Source: JAHEFU01 sp041395205 (GTDB lineage: Bacteria; 4484-113; JAFGCY01). Taken from it: a DNA stretch of 64,000 nt. Made by a program: the position numbers and the translations under genes. Shown piece after piece: positions 33,532-41,501 of this stretch. The notes below the pieces were generated by a model. It was not told the DNA's origin and did not search any database. It saw nothing but the letters and a program-made list of their open reading frames with translations. Positions within the stretch are counted from its first letter, which is position 1; each line of letters opens with the position of its first letter. Location: positions 616,830 to 680,829 of the forward strand of contig JAWLAZ010000002.1 in assembly GCA_041395205.1 (NCBI GenBank). Direction: 5' to 3'.

Positions 33532-33759
33532 CTAAACCTCCACTTCTTCCGTATCCGAAAACGCAAACTCAGGAGGTAAGGTTGCACTGGAGAATTCCTT
33601 ACGCATCAACCTGACCTTTATCCATCCCTGAATTGCATCCTTGATGTTTTTTAGTGCTTCATCCCGGCTGTCGCCCTGGGACAGACAGCCCGGCAGTTCA
33701 GGCACTTCTGCAATGAACCCGCCGTCTTCATCCGGAGTGATGATTACCTTGAACTTCAC
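33532..33759 (-). CDS. hicB: HicB family antitoxin
   Basis: A 75-residue HicB with the conserved start KFKVIITPDEDGGFIAEVPE, then LPGCLSQGDSRDEALKNIK and a short tail without ribbon-helix-helix or HTH domain. It neutralises the HicA encoded 4 bases downstream. The start codon is GTG at 33759; TACAAT ends 7 bases before it and there is no ribosome site, so the transcript should be leaderless. Confidence 0.9.
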   Translation of the reverse strand: MKFKVIITPDEDGGFIAEVPELPGCLSQGDSRDEALKNIKDAIQGWIKVRLMRKEFSSATLPPEFAFSDTEEVEV

Positions 33760-33765
33760 ATGCAG

Positions 33766-33771
33766 ATTGTA
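33766..33771 (-). promoter_or_regulatory. hicBA -10 box (leaderless)
   Basis: TACAAT on the minus strand, 7 bases from the GTG start; -35 not obvious. Confidence 0.5.
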
Positions 33772-33809
33772 CCCGAGTTACCAATAATGCAATGAGCAGG
33801 CATGAATGT

Positions 33810-34078
33810 CGAAGATCAGGCGGCAGCATGCCGCCGCTGAGTTCGATGGGAGCGGAGCGCGAGCATTCAGCTCGCAGGACCGGCGGCAGTCAGCCGCCGT
33901 GTCGCAAGGCAGTCTATAGATTGGCAATCAAGGATTATCCATGCGGCACGTGGTGGCATTGAGGATAGTCATGGATGATGTCTCAGGTCAGAATCACGGG
34001 CTGAATGCTCGCGCTCCCCTCCCCCGTTGCCAGGCTTACACCTGGCCTCCTCGTTGCCCGGATTGCTCCGGGCCTCCG
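33810..34078. repeat. Run of short hairpins
   Basis: GGCGGCA/TGCCGCC (about 33819-33836), GCGAGC/GCTCGC (near 33860-33875) and GGCGGC/GCCGCC (near 33882-33898). REP family 2 hairpins CCAGG/CCTGG and CCCGG/CCGGG, each ending in CCTCC, lie at about 34030-34078. No gene is seen. Confidence 0.7.
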
Positions 34079-34681
34079 TCAGTCCTCGCAGTCGATCTCC
34101 AGCAGGCGGGCGATCCAGTGCTCCGGCAGGTCGCGCTCACGCGCCGTCTCCACGAGGAAGTCGCGGTAGGCGCTGCTCGGTGGGCGGTGCTCATCATCCG
34201 TGATCGTCAGCACGTAGGTGCTGGCCACCATGCGGTTGCCACCGCGGTCGTGGATGCGCACGCTGCGGCGGTGGTAGCGGTTGGGCACGCGCAGGTGCCG
34301 CTCCAGCGGCTTCAGGTCCTTGCCCCGCAGGTTGTAGAGCACGCCCCAGACCTCATCGTTGTCATTGTTCGTGCGGATCAGGCTGGGCAGCGAGGTCTCG
34401 CGCGGCGGGTAGAAGTACGGGAACACCAGGCGGTGGCGCGGCACGCAGACCACCTTCTCCACGCGCATGCCCTTCACGTAGCGGGCGATCGTGGACTGGT
34501 CCAGCAGCTCGTCGAAGGCGAACAGGTAGTGCACCTGGCTCGTGGCCGGCAGCAGCGCCGCGTCGTCGATCTGGCTGCCCAGCGATTCCAGCAGGGCCGC
34601 CGGCTGCACGCTGGCGGTGTCCTGGTCCTCGGATTCCTCGACATCCTCGGGACGGATCATCTCTTCCCTGTCGTCAGTCAA
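34079..34681 (-). CDS. Gamma-glutamylcyclotransferase-like protein
   Basis: A 200-residue protein whose core (about 50-190) has the GGCT-like fold: YLFAFDELLDQSTIARYV at the start in place of the usual YG(S/T)N motif, then RLVFPYFY, DEVWGVLYNLRGKDLKPLER with the expected acidic and Tyr positions, and AYRDFLVETARERDLPEHW. Members act on gamma-glutamyl or related amide bonds, many with unknown substrate. The start is uncertain: TTG at 34681 overlaps the upstream stop (TTGA) with GAGG in front, while ATG 34660 would shorten the protein by 7 residues. Third gene of the purA operon. Confidence 0.78.
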   Translation of the reverse strand: MTDDREEMIRPEDVEESEDQDTASVQPAALLESLGSQIDDAALLPATSQVHYLFAFDELLDQSTIARYVKGMRVEKVVCVPRHRLVFPYFYPPRETSLPSLIRTNNDNDEVWGVLYNLRGKDLKPLERHLRVPNRYHRRSVRIHDRGGNRMVASTYVLTITDDEHRPPSSAYRDFLVETARERDLPEHWIARLLEIDCED

Positions 34682-35388
34682 TCTGTTACCTCGTTCTCCA
34701 ACCACTCGACCGTGAAATGGTGACTTGCCCAGTCCAATGATACCGCTGAGATCGAATCCCTGCCGGGGGCCGGGGCCGAGTAGAGCTGCTTGAAGACCAG
34801 GTTGTGCCCGCTGAGCAGGTAATCCGGGGAGCTGAAGGAATCCGCCTGGCGCCTGAGGTGCTCCCAAAGCGGATGCGCGCTGTCCAGCAGTTCAGCACTG
34901 CGCCGGCTGCCGTCCAGCAGCTGCAGTTCCAGCAGGCCGCGCTCGTCGGTTGTGATGTCCGATTCGTCCAGGCTTTCCAGGGTACACAGCAGGATCAGCT
35001 GCCCGGCGAAGGCCGGATTCTGCAGCTCCAGCGGCTCAATGCGCAGCAGCAGGCGGCGGTCCGTGCTGTAGCCGATGTGCAGGTCCGGGCAGTCCGGCTC
35101 GCGCAGCAGCTCAGCCAGGCGTTCCCCGGCCCAGTCGATGCCAAGCAGCTGCTGCAGGCTCACGAGGCTCTGGATCGCCAGGTCGTACTGGATGCGCCGG
35201 GCCAGCTCATTGCCCGCCTCAGCCTCCCGCTCGATCCCGTCCAGCGCACTGCTCAGCTGGCCGAGCAGCAGGGTTGCCAGGGCATTGCCCTCGGCGAGCG
35301 AGGGCTCTGCGCTGTCCTGCGCGATGGCATGGCCGGCCAGGGCCAGCAGGCTCAGCAGCAGGATTGCCAGGCGCGCAAAGCTTCTCAC
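34678..35388 (-). CDS. Exported protein in the purA operon
   Basis: A 236-residue secreted protein; signal peptide of 23 residues ending GHAIA before QDS. The mature part is rich in Leu and Ala and mostly helical, with no recognised domain. It starts with GTG inside the purA stop codon (GTGA overlap) and ends inside the start of the GGCT-like gene, so all three are coupled. Why a secreted protein should be tied to adenylosuccinate synthetase is not evident; it may be only a shared transcript. Confidence 0.7.
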   Translation of the reverse strand: MRSFARLAILLLSLLALAGHAIAQDSAEPSLAEGNALATLLLGQLSSALDGIEREAEAGNELARRIQYDLAIQSLVSLQQLLGIDWAGERLAELLREPDCPDLHIGYSTDRRLLLRIEPLELQNPAFAGQLILLCTLESLDESDITTDERGLLELQLLDGSRRSAELLDSAHPLWEHLRRQADSFSSPDYLLSGHNLVFKQLYSAPAPGRDSISAVSLDWASHHFTVEWLENEVTD

Positions 35389-36653
35389 AGCATGATCGTG
35401 GCGTTGCGGTCCGCGCCCACGGAGACGATCTTCACCGGTGCACCGGCCTCGCGCGCGATCAGCTCCAGGTAACTGTTCAGCTCCGCGGGCAGATCAGCCG
35501 CGCTGCGCAGGCTGCTGGTGCTGCACTTCCAGCCGGGCAGGGTCTCATAGACCGGCTGGCAGCGCTCCAGCACCTCGGGGGCCATGTCCGGCCAGTCCAG
35601 GCGCTGCCCGTCCAGCTCATAGGCCACGCAGACCTTGATTTCCTCAAATTCATCAAGCACGTCAGTCTTCATGATGGCGAGCTCGGTGAATCCGTTCAGC
35701 TGTGTGGCATAACGCAGCAGCGGCAGGTCCAGCCAGCCGCAGCGGCGCGGGCGGCCGCTGACCGTGCCGAACTCGGCACCGGTGCGGGCCATGGTCTGGC
35801 CGGCGGGGCCCTCGTCCTCCGTGGGGAAGGGCCCGGCACCGACACGGGTGTTGTAGGCCTTGGCAACGCCGACCACGCGGTCGAGGTCGCGCCAGCTCAG
35901 GCCGGTGCCCAGCAGGGCGCCGCCGCTGATCGGGTGGCTGGAGGTCACGAAGGGGTACGTGCCGTAGTCAATGTCGAGCAGCGTGCCCTGCGCACCCTCC
36001 AGCAGCAGGCGGGCATCCTCGGCCACCGCGCGGCGCACCATGCCGATGGTGTCCTGCACCAGCGGGGCGAGGATCTCCACGGTCGGGGCGACCTCAGCCC
36101 AGACGGCATCGGGGTCCATCAGCTCACGTTCGTAGTATCCGGTGAACAGCACGTTCTTGCGGCTGGCCAGGGCCTTGACGCGCTCCTCGAAGTCCGGCAG
36201 CAGCATGTCTCCGGCGCGCAGGCCGACGCGGAAGTACTTGTCGGCGTAGGCCGGTCCGATACCCTGCTTCGTGGTGCCGAGCGCGGCCTTGCCCTTGGCC
36301 TCCTCGAAGTAGAGATCCTGGGTCTTGTGGAAGGGCAGCACCAGGTGCGCATGCCTGCTGATGAACAGCTCGCCGCGGTAATGCCCGAGGCGGCGCAGGT
36401 TCTCGATCTCCCAGCAGAGCGTGACCGGGTTGGCAACCACGCCGTCGCAGAGGATGCAGCGGATGCCGTCAATCAGCATGCCGCTCGGCATCAGGTTGAA
36501 CTTGTAGGTCTGGCCGTCGGAGATGACGGTGTGTCCGGCGTTGCTGCCACCCTGGTAGCGCAGTACGAAATCCTGGCCGCTGGACAGCAGATGTGCCAGC
36601 TTGCCCTTGCCTTCGTCGCCCCACTGGGCGCCGATGATCGTCGTGACGGGCAT
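35385..36653 (-). CDS. purA: Adenylosuccinate synthetase
   Basis: A 422-residue PurA, normal length. It joins IMP and aspartate with GTP hydrolysis to form adenylosuccinate in AMP synthesis. Visible: IIGAQWGDEGKGKLAHLLS (P-loop-like GDEGKGK with catalytic Asp), RYQGGSNAGHTV, TTKQGIGPAYADK, EGAQGTLLDIDYGTYPFVTS, GVAKAYNTRVGAGPFPTE and TVSGRPRRCGWLD. Start ATG 36653 behind AGGAG. Together with guaB3 earlier in the window it covers both branches after IMP. A good promoter lies 45 bases upstream. Confidence 0.97.
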   Translation of the reverse strand: MPVTTIIGAQWGDEGKGKLAHLLSSGQDFVLRYQGGSNAGHTVISDGQTYKFNLMPSGMLIDGIRCILCDGVVANPVTLCWEIENLRRLGHYRGELFISRHAHLVLPFHKTQDLYFEEAKGKAALGTTKQGIGPAYADKYFRVGLRAGDMLLPDFEERVKALASRKNVLFTGYYERELMDPDAVWAEVAPTVEILAPLVQDTIGMVRRAVAEDARLLLEGAQGTLLDIDYGTYPFVTSSHPISGGALLGTGLSWRDLDRVVGVAKAYNTRVGAGPFPTEDEGPAGQTMARTGAEFGTVSGRPRRCGWLDLPLLRYATQLNGFTELAIMKTDVLDEFEEIKVCVAYELDGQRLDWPDMAPEVLERCQPVYETLPGWKCSTSSLRSAADLPAELNSYLELIAREAGAPVKIVSVGADRNATIML

Positions 36654-36697
36654 GTGCCTCACTCCTGAAAAAGAAGAATTGCCTTGTTTAAAAACAC

Positions 36698-36726
36698 ATT
36701 CTAGGCCCGGTGCATTCCGTGGTCAA
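36698..36726 (-). promoter_or_regulatory. purA promoter
   Basis: TTGACC (36721-36726), 17 bases, TAGAAT (36698-36703) on the minus strand; leader of about 38 bases with AGGAG before the start. Confidence 0.82.
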
Positions 36727-36794
36727 ATCGACCATGCACTGCTAAAATGCTAAGTTCGCGGCATCCAGATGCCGCAGACCGGATACTCATCGGC

Positions 36795-37571
36795 ATGAAC
36801 CTGTTGCGCTCCAGCCTGCCCTGCCTGCTCCTGCTGCTGCTCGGAGCCTGCAGCGGCCATGCCAAGGACGAGGCTGAGCAGGCCGACAGCCGTGACAACG
36901 GCCTGGCCTACCGCGTCGTCACCGAGCTGCCCGTCGTGGACGGGAAGAACATGCTCGTCGAGAAGTACGACTTCGGTCCGGCGGCGCAGCGCGTCAGCGA
37001 TTCCGTCCCGAGCAGCACTGATGCGGCCGGAGAGCGGGGGCTCAGTCTGGTGCCCCCGCCCCAGGACCGGCAGGTGATGCTGAAGACCAGCAAGGGCAAT
37101 GTCATTCTGCTGGTGCACACATCCTGGGCGCCGAATGGTGCCCGGCGCTTCATCGAACTCGTGGAGAACGGTTTCTATGACGGCGCGCCCTGGTTCCGCG
37201 TGACTGAGGATCTGGCCCAGACCGGGCTCAGTGCCGATCCCGAGCTGAATACGATGCAGGCCGGGACCAATGTTGCGCCGGATCCGATGCAGGGCAGCAA
37301 TACGCGCGGGATGGTGGCCTTCGCCCAGGGGGCACAGGGCCAGCGCAATACCCAGTGGTTCGTGAACCTGAAGGACAATCCGCTGTTTGACACGCGCGGC
37401 TTCGTGCCCTTTGCGGAAGTGCAGCAGGGCATGGATGTGCTTGAATCCCTGTATGTGACAGGGGATCCCCGGGCGGGACTGGTCGAACAGATCGGTGAGG
37501 AAGGCGTCAGGGCATTCAGGGCGCAGTATCCCGAGGGCGATGTGATTGAATATGCACGGATGATGGACTGA
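36795..37571 (+). CDS. Cyclophilin-type peptidyl-prolyl isomerase lipoprotein
   Basis: A 258-residue lipoprotein (lipobox LLGACS near residue 15). About residues 95-250 form a cyclophilin-like domain: QVMLKTSKGNVILLV, RRFIELVENGFYDGAPWFRV, then TQWFVNLKDNPLFDTRGFVPF and FAEVQQGMDVLESL. The catalytic Arg (FRV) is kept, but the usual FxxQGGD stretch is changed (LAQTGLSAD), so isomerase activity may be weak. It would act outside the cytoplasmic membrane. First of three cyclophilins in a row. Confidence 0.85.
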   Translation: MNLLRSSLPCLLLLLLGACSGHAKDEAEQADSRDNGLAYRVVTELPVVDGKNMLVEKYDFGPAAQRVSDSVPSSTDAAGERGLSLVPPPQDRQVMLKTSKGNVILLVHTSWAPNGARRFIELVENGFYDGAPWFRVTEDLAQTGLSADPELNTMQAGTNVAPDPMQGSNTRGMVAFAQGAQGQRNTQWFVNLKDNPLFDTRGFVPFAEVQQGMDVLESLYVTGDPRAGLVEQIGEEGVRAFRAQYPEGDVIEYARMMD

Positions 37572-37690
37572 CGCCTCGTTCCGTGCATGTGCGCTCTGCT
37601 GGCGTGATAAAATGTGCGCTTATCCAGAGACCCATACCTGTCCTGCCGGGTGTCAGACGGCCGGACGAATACAAGGAACGGAGTAGACCT

Positions 37691-38572
37691 ATGAACCGGA
37701 CCACTGTCCTCACGCTCGTCAGCGTGTTTTTCCTGAGCCTGCTGTGCGGCTGTCCGCGCACGGACTCCACTGCCGGTGCCGGCAACGCTGGCACCACCAC
37801 GACCAGCAGCTCCAGCACCAGCACGGAAAGTGCCGGCGGCGAGCATGAGAGTGGCAATGTCGCCGGGGAGAATCCCTGCGCCGGCCACGAGAATCCCTGT
37901 GCTGAGAATCCCTGTGGCGAAAATCCGTGTGGCGAGAACCCGTGCGGCGAGAACCCCTGCGGTGAGAATCCGTGTGGTGAGAATCCCTGCGCGGCCAATC
38001 CCTGCGGCGAGAACCCCTGTGGTGACAACCCCTGCAACCCCTGCGGAGGCAGCGAGGACAAGGTGACCACCGTGGTCTTCGAGACCACTGACGGCGACAT
38101 CGTGATGGAAGTCCACAGCGCCTGGAGCCCGATCGGTTCCGAGCACTTCCTGGACCTCGTCAAGGCCGGCTTCTATGACGGAGCCCCCTGGTTCCGCGTG
38201 CTGGACGGTTTCGTGGCCCAGTGTGGTGTCTCCGCCGATCCCGCGATGAATGAGAAGTACAGCAATGCCACCATCCAGGATGAGCCGGTGGTGGTCGGCA
38301 ACAAGCGCGGCTTCGTGGCCTTCGGCAAGAGCAGCATGCCCAACAGCCGCAGCACGCATATCTTCATCAACTTCGGTGACAACACGATGTCCCTCAACCC
38401 GCAGGGTTTCGCCTGCTTCGCGCAGGTCGTTGAGGGCATGGAGGTCGCTGACGGCCTGTTCCGCTGCGAGTTCCGCGACCAGGGTGGCCTGGGCCGCCAG
38501 GGCGGCATCGACGCCTTCAAGCAGATGTACCCGGATGCGGACTTCATCAAGAAGGCCTACATCCGCGAGTAA
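37691..38572 (+). CDS. Cyclophilin lipoprotein with 12 NPC repeats
   Basis: A 293-residue lipoprotein (lipobox LLCGC near residue 20). After a Ser/Thr linker there are twelve NPC tripeptides, mostly as ENPCG, at about 60-120; DNA copies vary at third positions, so the repeat is selected at protein level. The cyclophilin-like domain follows (about 125-290): VVFETTDGDIVMEV, FYDGAPWFRVLDGFVAQCG, STHIFINFGDN. The Cys-rich arm could bind metal or form disulfides, or anchor the enzyme; this is inference. GGAACGGAG precedes ATG 37691, and TAAAAT near 37608 is a possible -10. Confidence 0.88.
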   Translation: MNRTTVLTLVSVFFLSLLCGCPRTDSTAGAGNAGTTTTSSSSTSTESAGGEHESGNVAGENPCAGHENPCAENPCGENPCGENPCGENPCGENPCGENPCAANPCGENPCGDNPCNPCGGSEDKVTTVVFETTDGDIVMEVHSAWSPIGSEHFLDLVKAGFYDGAPWFRVLDGFVAQCGVSADPAMNEKYSNATIQDEPVVVGNKRGFVAFGKSSMPNSRSTHIFINFGDNTMSLNPQGFACFAQVVEGMEVADGLFRCEFRDQGGLGRQGGIDAFKQMYPDADFIKKAYIRE

Positions 38573-38584
38573 CCCGCAATCAGT

Positions 38585-38613
38585 GCTGCCGGCCTGCGGG
38601 CCGGCAGCTTTTT
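38585..38613 (+). terminator. Intrinsic terminator between cyclophilin genes
   Basis: GCTGCCGGCC pairs with GGCCGGCAGC across TGCG, followed by TTTTTC. It lies only 24 bases before the next start codon, so the third cyclophilin depends on read-through or an internal promoter. Confidence 0.92.
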
Positions 38614-38636
38614 CATTTCAAGCTCAGGAGGCCGGC

Positions 38637-39155
38637 ATGGCAGGCAAGGTAACTGAAGTGGTGCTGGAGACCAGCAGCGGCGAGATCGTGCTCGAGGTGC
38701 TTGAGGACTGGTCCCCGCTGGGCAGCGAGCATTTCCTGGAACTGGTGCAGGCCGGTTTCTATGACGGTGCTCCCTGGTTCCGCGTGATTGACAACTTCGT
38801 GGCCCAGTGCGGGATCAGCGCGAATCCCGAGCACAACCAGGGCATCGGGGCCCGGACCGTCAAGGATGAGCCGCTGGTGGAAGGCAACAAGCGCGGCTAC
38901 ATCAGCTTCGGCCGGACGGGTGCGCCCAACAGCCGCAGCTCGCACATCTTCGTGAACTTCAAGGACAACCACTTCCTCGATGCGCAGGGCTTCCCGGCCT
39001 TCGCCCGCATCAAGGAAGGCATGGAGGTCGCCGACAGCCTGCACCGCTGTGAGTACGACGACCAGTACGGCCTGCAGCAGCCGGGCGGCATCGACGTGTT
39101 CAAGGACATGTTCCCGGAAGCCGATTACATCCTGAAGGCCTACGTCCGCGAGTAG
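38637..39155 (+). CDS. Cytoplasmic cyclophilin-type peptidyl-prolyl isomerase
   Basis: A 172-residue cyclophilin without signal peptide. Motifs: VVLETSSGEIVLEVLEDWSP, FYDGAPWFRVIDNFVAQCGI (catalytic Arg and the FxxQxG pattern), KRGYISFGRTGAPNSRSSHI, FVNFKDNHFLD, GFPAFARIKEGMEVAD. It is close to the domain of the NPC-repeat lipoprotein, so the row arose by duplication. GGAGG precedes ATG 38637. It is followed by the chaperone operon. Confidence 0.92.
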   Translation: MAGKVTEVVLETSSGEIVLEVLEDWSPLGSEHFLELVQAGFYDGAPWFRVIDNFVAQCGISANPEHNQGIGARTVKDEPLVEGNKRGYISFGRTGAPNSRSSHIFVNFKDNHFLDAQGFPAFARIKEGMEVADSLHRCEYDDQYGLQQPGGIDVFKDMFPEADYILKAYVRE

Positions 39156-39241
39156 GCGCTTCTGGTTCAGGGCAGGCCCCTGTAGAAGTTTCCCGCCCGT
39201 TTGCGTATATTTACGTGGACGGGTTGCGGCCCGAGACAGAC

Positions 39242-40327
39242 ATGGAGATCCACAGGTCAGAGCTGGAAGTCAGGCTGACGGACCGCCGCAGGCAGATCCT
39301 GCGCGAGGTCATCAGCAGCTATGTGCGCAATGTGCACCCGGTCAGTTCGTCGCTGATCAGCCGCAGCGTGCAGGCCAGCAGTGCCACGATCCGCAATGAA
39401 CTGGCGGCGCTGGAGGAAATGGGCTTCCTGATGCAGCCGCATACCTCCGGCGGACGGATCCCCACGGACCTGGCATACCGCTTCCTCGTGGAGGAGCTGC
39501 TCAGTGACCTGAGCGCCACGCTTGACGACCGCGGGCGTGTGGCGGATGTCTATTCCCAGCTCTCCACGGAGACGGAAACCCTGCTGGAGGGCACGCTCGA
39601 CCTGCTGACCGAGATGACCGGCTATGTGGCCTGGGTCAGCCTGCCCCGCCCCAACAACCTGGAGATCCGCAGTCTGAACTTCGTGGAGGCCGGCGACCAG
39701 GAGATCCTCGCCGTGCTCGTGACCGCCAACGGCGTGATGCAGAGCCGCAGGATCAACGTGCCGCTGGCAACCAGCAGCCTGAACCTGGCGCGGCTGAGTG
39801 AGACCCTGACGAACTACCTGCGCCACCGCAGCATCATCGAGGTGGACTACGCGGAGATGCACCGGATCTTCCTTGAGACGGTGAACCTGCCGGAGGGCCT
39901 GTTCCAGGCCGTGAGCCAGTTCATCGACAGCATGAGCTTCAGCGGCGAACGGGTGATGTTCAGCAATGCCCTGCGGCTCGTCGTGCAGCCCGAGTTCGCC
40001 ACGAGCGAGAACCTCAACAGCGTGGTGAGCGTACTGCAGGACCGCGAGCGCTTCATCCGCAATCTGCGCAGCCGGCTCAACAGCCGCAGCGTGCAGACGA
40101 TCATCGGCCGCGAGAACAGCGACCCGGACCTGCACCAGGTGAGCCTCGTGCTCAGCCGCTATGAGGTCCCGAATGCGGGTGAGGGCACACTCGGCGTGAT
40201 CGGTCCCACCCGGCTGTTCTATGAGCGCACCCTGCCCTGGATCAAGCTGATCGGGGAAAGCATCGCCCACGCCCTTGAGGACAGTGGCGCCGGCCCGCAG
40301 GCCTGGAGGACGGATGAGCGGCACTGA
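39242..40327 (+). CDS. hrcA: Heat-inducible transcription repressor HrcA
   Basis: A 361-residue HrcA. N-terminal winged helix (about 1-85: TDRRRQILREVISSYVRNVH, SSATIRNELAALEEMGFLMQ, HTSGGRIPTDLAYRFLV), then the GAF-like middle region and the C-terminal part ending with DPDLHQVSLVLSRYEVPNAG and GVIGPTRLFYERTLPWIKLI. HrcA represses hsp genes by binding CIRCE (TTAGCACTC-N9-GAGTGCTAA); I do not find CIRCE upstream in this window. Start: ATG 39242, or GTG 39215 in the same frame; TATATT is at 39206-39211. The dnaJ start overlaps its end by 14 bases. Confidence 0.93.
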   Translation: MEIHRSELEVRLTDRRRQILREVISSYVRNVHPVSSSLISRSVQASSATIRNELAALEEMGFLMQPHTSGGRIPTDLAYRFLVEELLSDLSATLDDRGRVADVYSQLSTETETLLEGTLDLLTEMTGYVAWVSLPRPNNLEIRSLNFVEAGDQEILAVLVTANGVMQSRRINVPLATSSLNLARLSETLTNYLRHRSIIEVDYAEMHRIFLETVNLPEGLFQAVSQFIDSMSFSGERVMFSNALRLVVQPEFATSENLNSVVSVLQDRERFIRNLRSRLNSRSVQTIIGRENSDPDLHQVSLVLSRYEVPNAGEGTLGVIGPTRLFYERTLPWIKLIGESIAHALEDSGAGPQAWRTDERH

Positions 40328-41417
40328 CCTGTATGAGATTCTCGGGGTAAGCCGGGAAGCGAGCGCGGACGAAATCAAGAAGAGCTACCGGCGCCTGGCG
40401 CGCCAGTTCCACCCGGACGTCAATTCCGATCCGGGGGCGGAGGAGCGCTTCAAGGAAATCAGCGTCGCCTACGAGGTGCTCTCCGATCCGCAGAAGCGCT
40501 CGCAGTATGACCAGTTCGGCACCGTCGGCGGTCCGGGCGGGATGGGCGGCGGCAGCCCCTTCGGGGAGGGCTTCGGCTCCATCAACGACCTGTTCGAGAT
40601 GTTCTTCGGCGGCGGCGGAGGTGGCGGACGGCGCCAGCGCCGCGGCGAGGACATCCAGAGAAGCGTCCACCAGAAGCTGCGCGACTGCCTGACCGAACAG
40701 CATCTCGAACTCGACATCGAGCGGCGCGAGGCCTGTGAATCCTGCGGTGGCAGCCGCAGTGAGCCGGGCAGCCAGCCCCAGAACTGCGGCACCTGCGGTG
40801 GACGCGGCGTGGTGGTGCAGGTCCGTGAGACCCTGCTCGGTGCGATGCGCACCCAGACCGCCTGTCCGAAATGCCAAGGTGAGGGCGTGACGATCAGCGA
40901 TCCCTGCCGCAGCTGCCGGGGCACGGGCTACCAGTACCGCAAGCGCCGCATCGACGTGAAGATCCCTGCCGGGATTGACGATGGCAACATCCTGCAGATG
41001 AGCGGGATGGGACATACTGCACCCGGCGGCGGGCATCCCGGCGATCTCTATGTTCAGGTCACGGTTGAGCCGGACAAGCAGTTCCAGCGCGACGGGGCGG
41101 ACCTGTTCGTGGAGCTGCCGGTGCACTACACCGACCTCGTCTCCGGTGCCAACGTTGAAGTGCCGACGCTGGAGGGCAGCGAGAAGCTGCGAATCCCGGC
41201 CGGGACGGACAGCCACAGCCAGTTCACGCTGCGCGGGCACGGCCTGAACCGCCTGCGCGGGCATGGACGGGGCAACCTGCATGTGCGCGTGAAGCTCTAC
41301 GTGCCGCAGAAGCTCAACCGCCAGCAGAAGCAGCTGCTGCAGGATCTCAAGGAAGAGGACATCAAGGCTGAAAAGAAGGGTGGGAATTTCCTGTACCAGC
41401 TGCTCAACATCCGGTAA
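40314..41417 (+). CDS. dnaJ: Chaperone protein DnaJ
   Basis: A 367-residue type I DnaJ. J domain at 1-68 with HPD (RRLARQFHPDVN), a Gly/Phe-rich linker (GGPGGMGGGSPFGEGFGS), a zinc region with four CxxCxGxG-type motifs (CESCGGSR, CGTCGGRG, CPKCQGEG, CRSCRGTG), and C-terminal substrate-binding beta domains (PAGIDDGNILQMSGMG, LRIPAGTDSHSQFTLRGHG). It delivers clients to DnaK and stimulates its ATPase. GGAGGACGG precedes the ATG, and hrcA overlap implies coupling. Confidence 0.97.
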   Translation: MSGTDLYEILGVSREASADEIKKSYRRLARQFHPDVNSDPGAEERFKEISVAYEVLSDPQKRSQYDQFGTVGGPGGMGGGSPFGEGFGSINDLFEMFFGGGGGGGRRQRRGEDIQRSVHQKLRDCLTEQHLELDIERREACESCGGSRSEPGSQPQNCGTCGGRGVVVQVRETLLGAMRTQTACPKCQGEGVTISDPCRSCRGTGYQYRKRRIDVKIPAGIDDGNILQMSGMGHTAPGGGHPGDLYVQVTVEPDKQFQRDGADLFVELPVHYTDLVSGANVEVPTLEGSEKLRIPAGTDSHSQFTLRGHGLNRLRGHGRGNLHVRVKLYVPQKLNRQQKQLLQDLKEEDIKAEKKGGNFLYQLLNIR

Positions 41418-41501
41418 CTGCTACACTATAAACTTTATTCGGCCGGCTGCTTGCAGCGGGATCGAACCCAGATAGTCTTAGCAGGTCTGAACACAATCAG
41501 T

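Noticed and set aside
39180..39241. CIRCE operator before hrcA
   Set aside because: No TTAGCACTC-N9-GAGTGCTAA or near match is present.
41440..41500. tRNA-like T-arm (GGGTTCGATCCC on the minus strand)
   Set aside because: No matching acceptor, D or anticodon stems can be drawn around it; it lies in the leader of the TPR gene.
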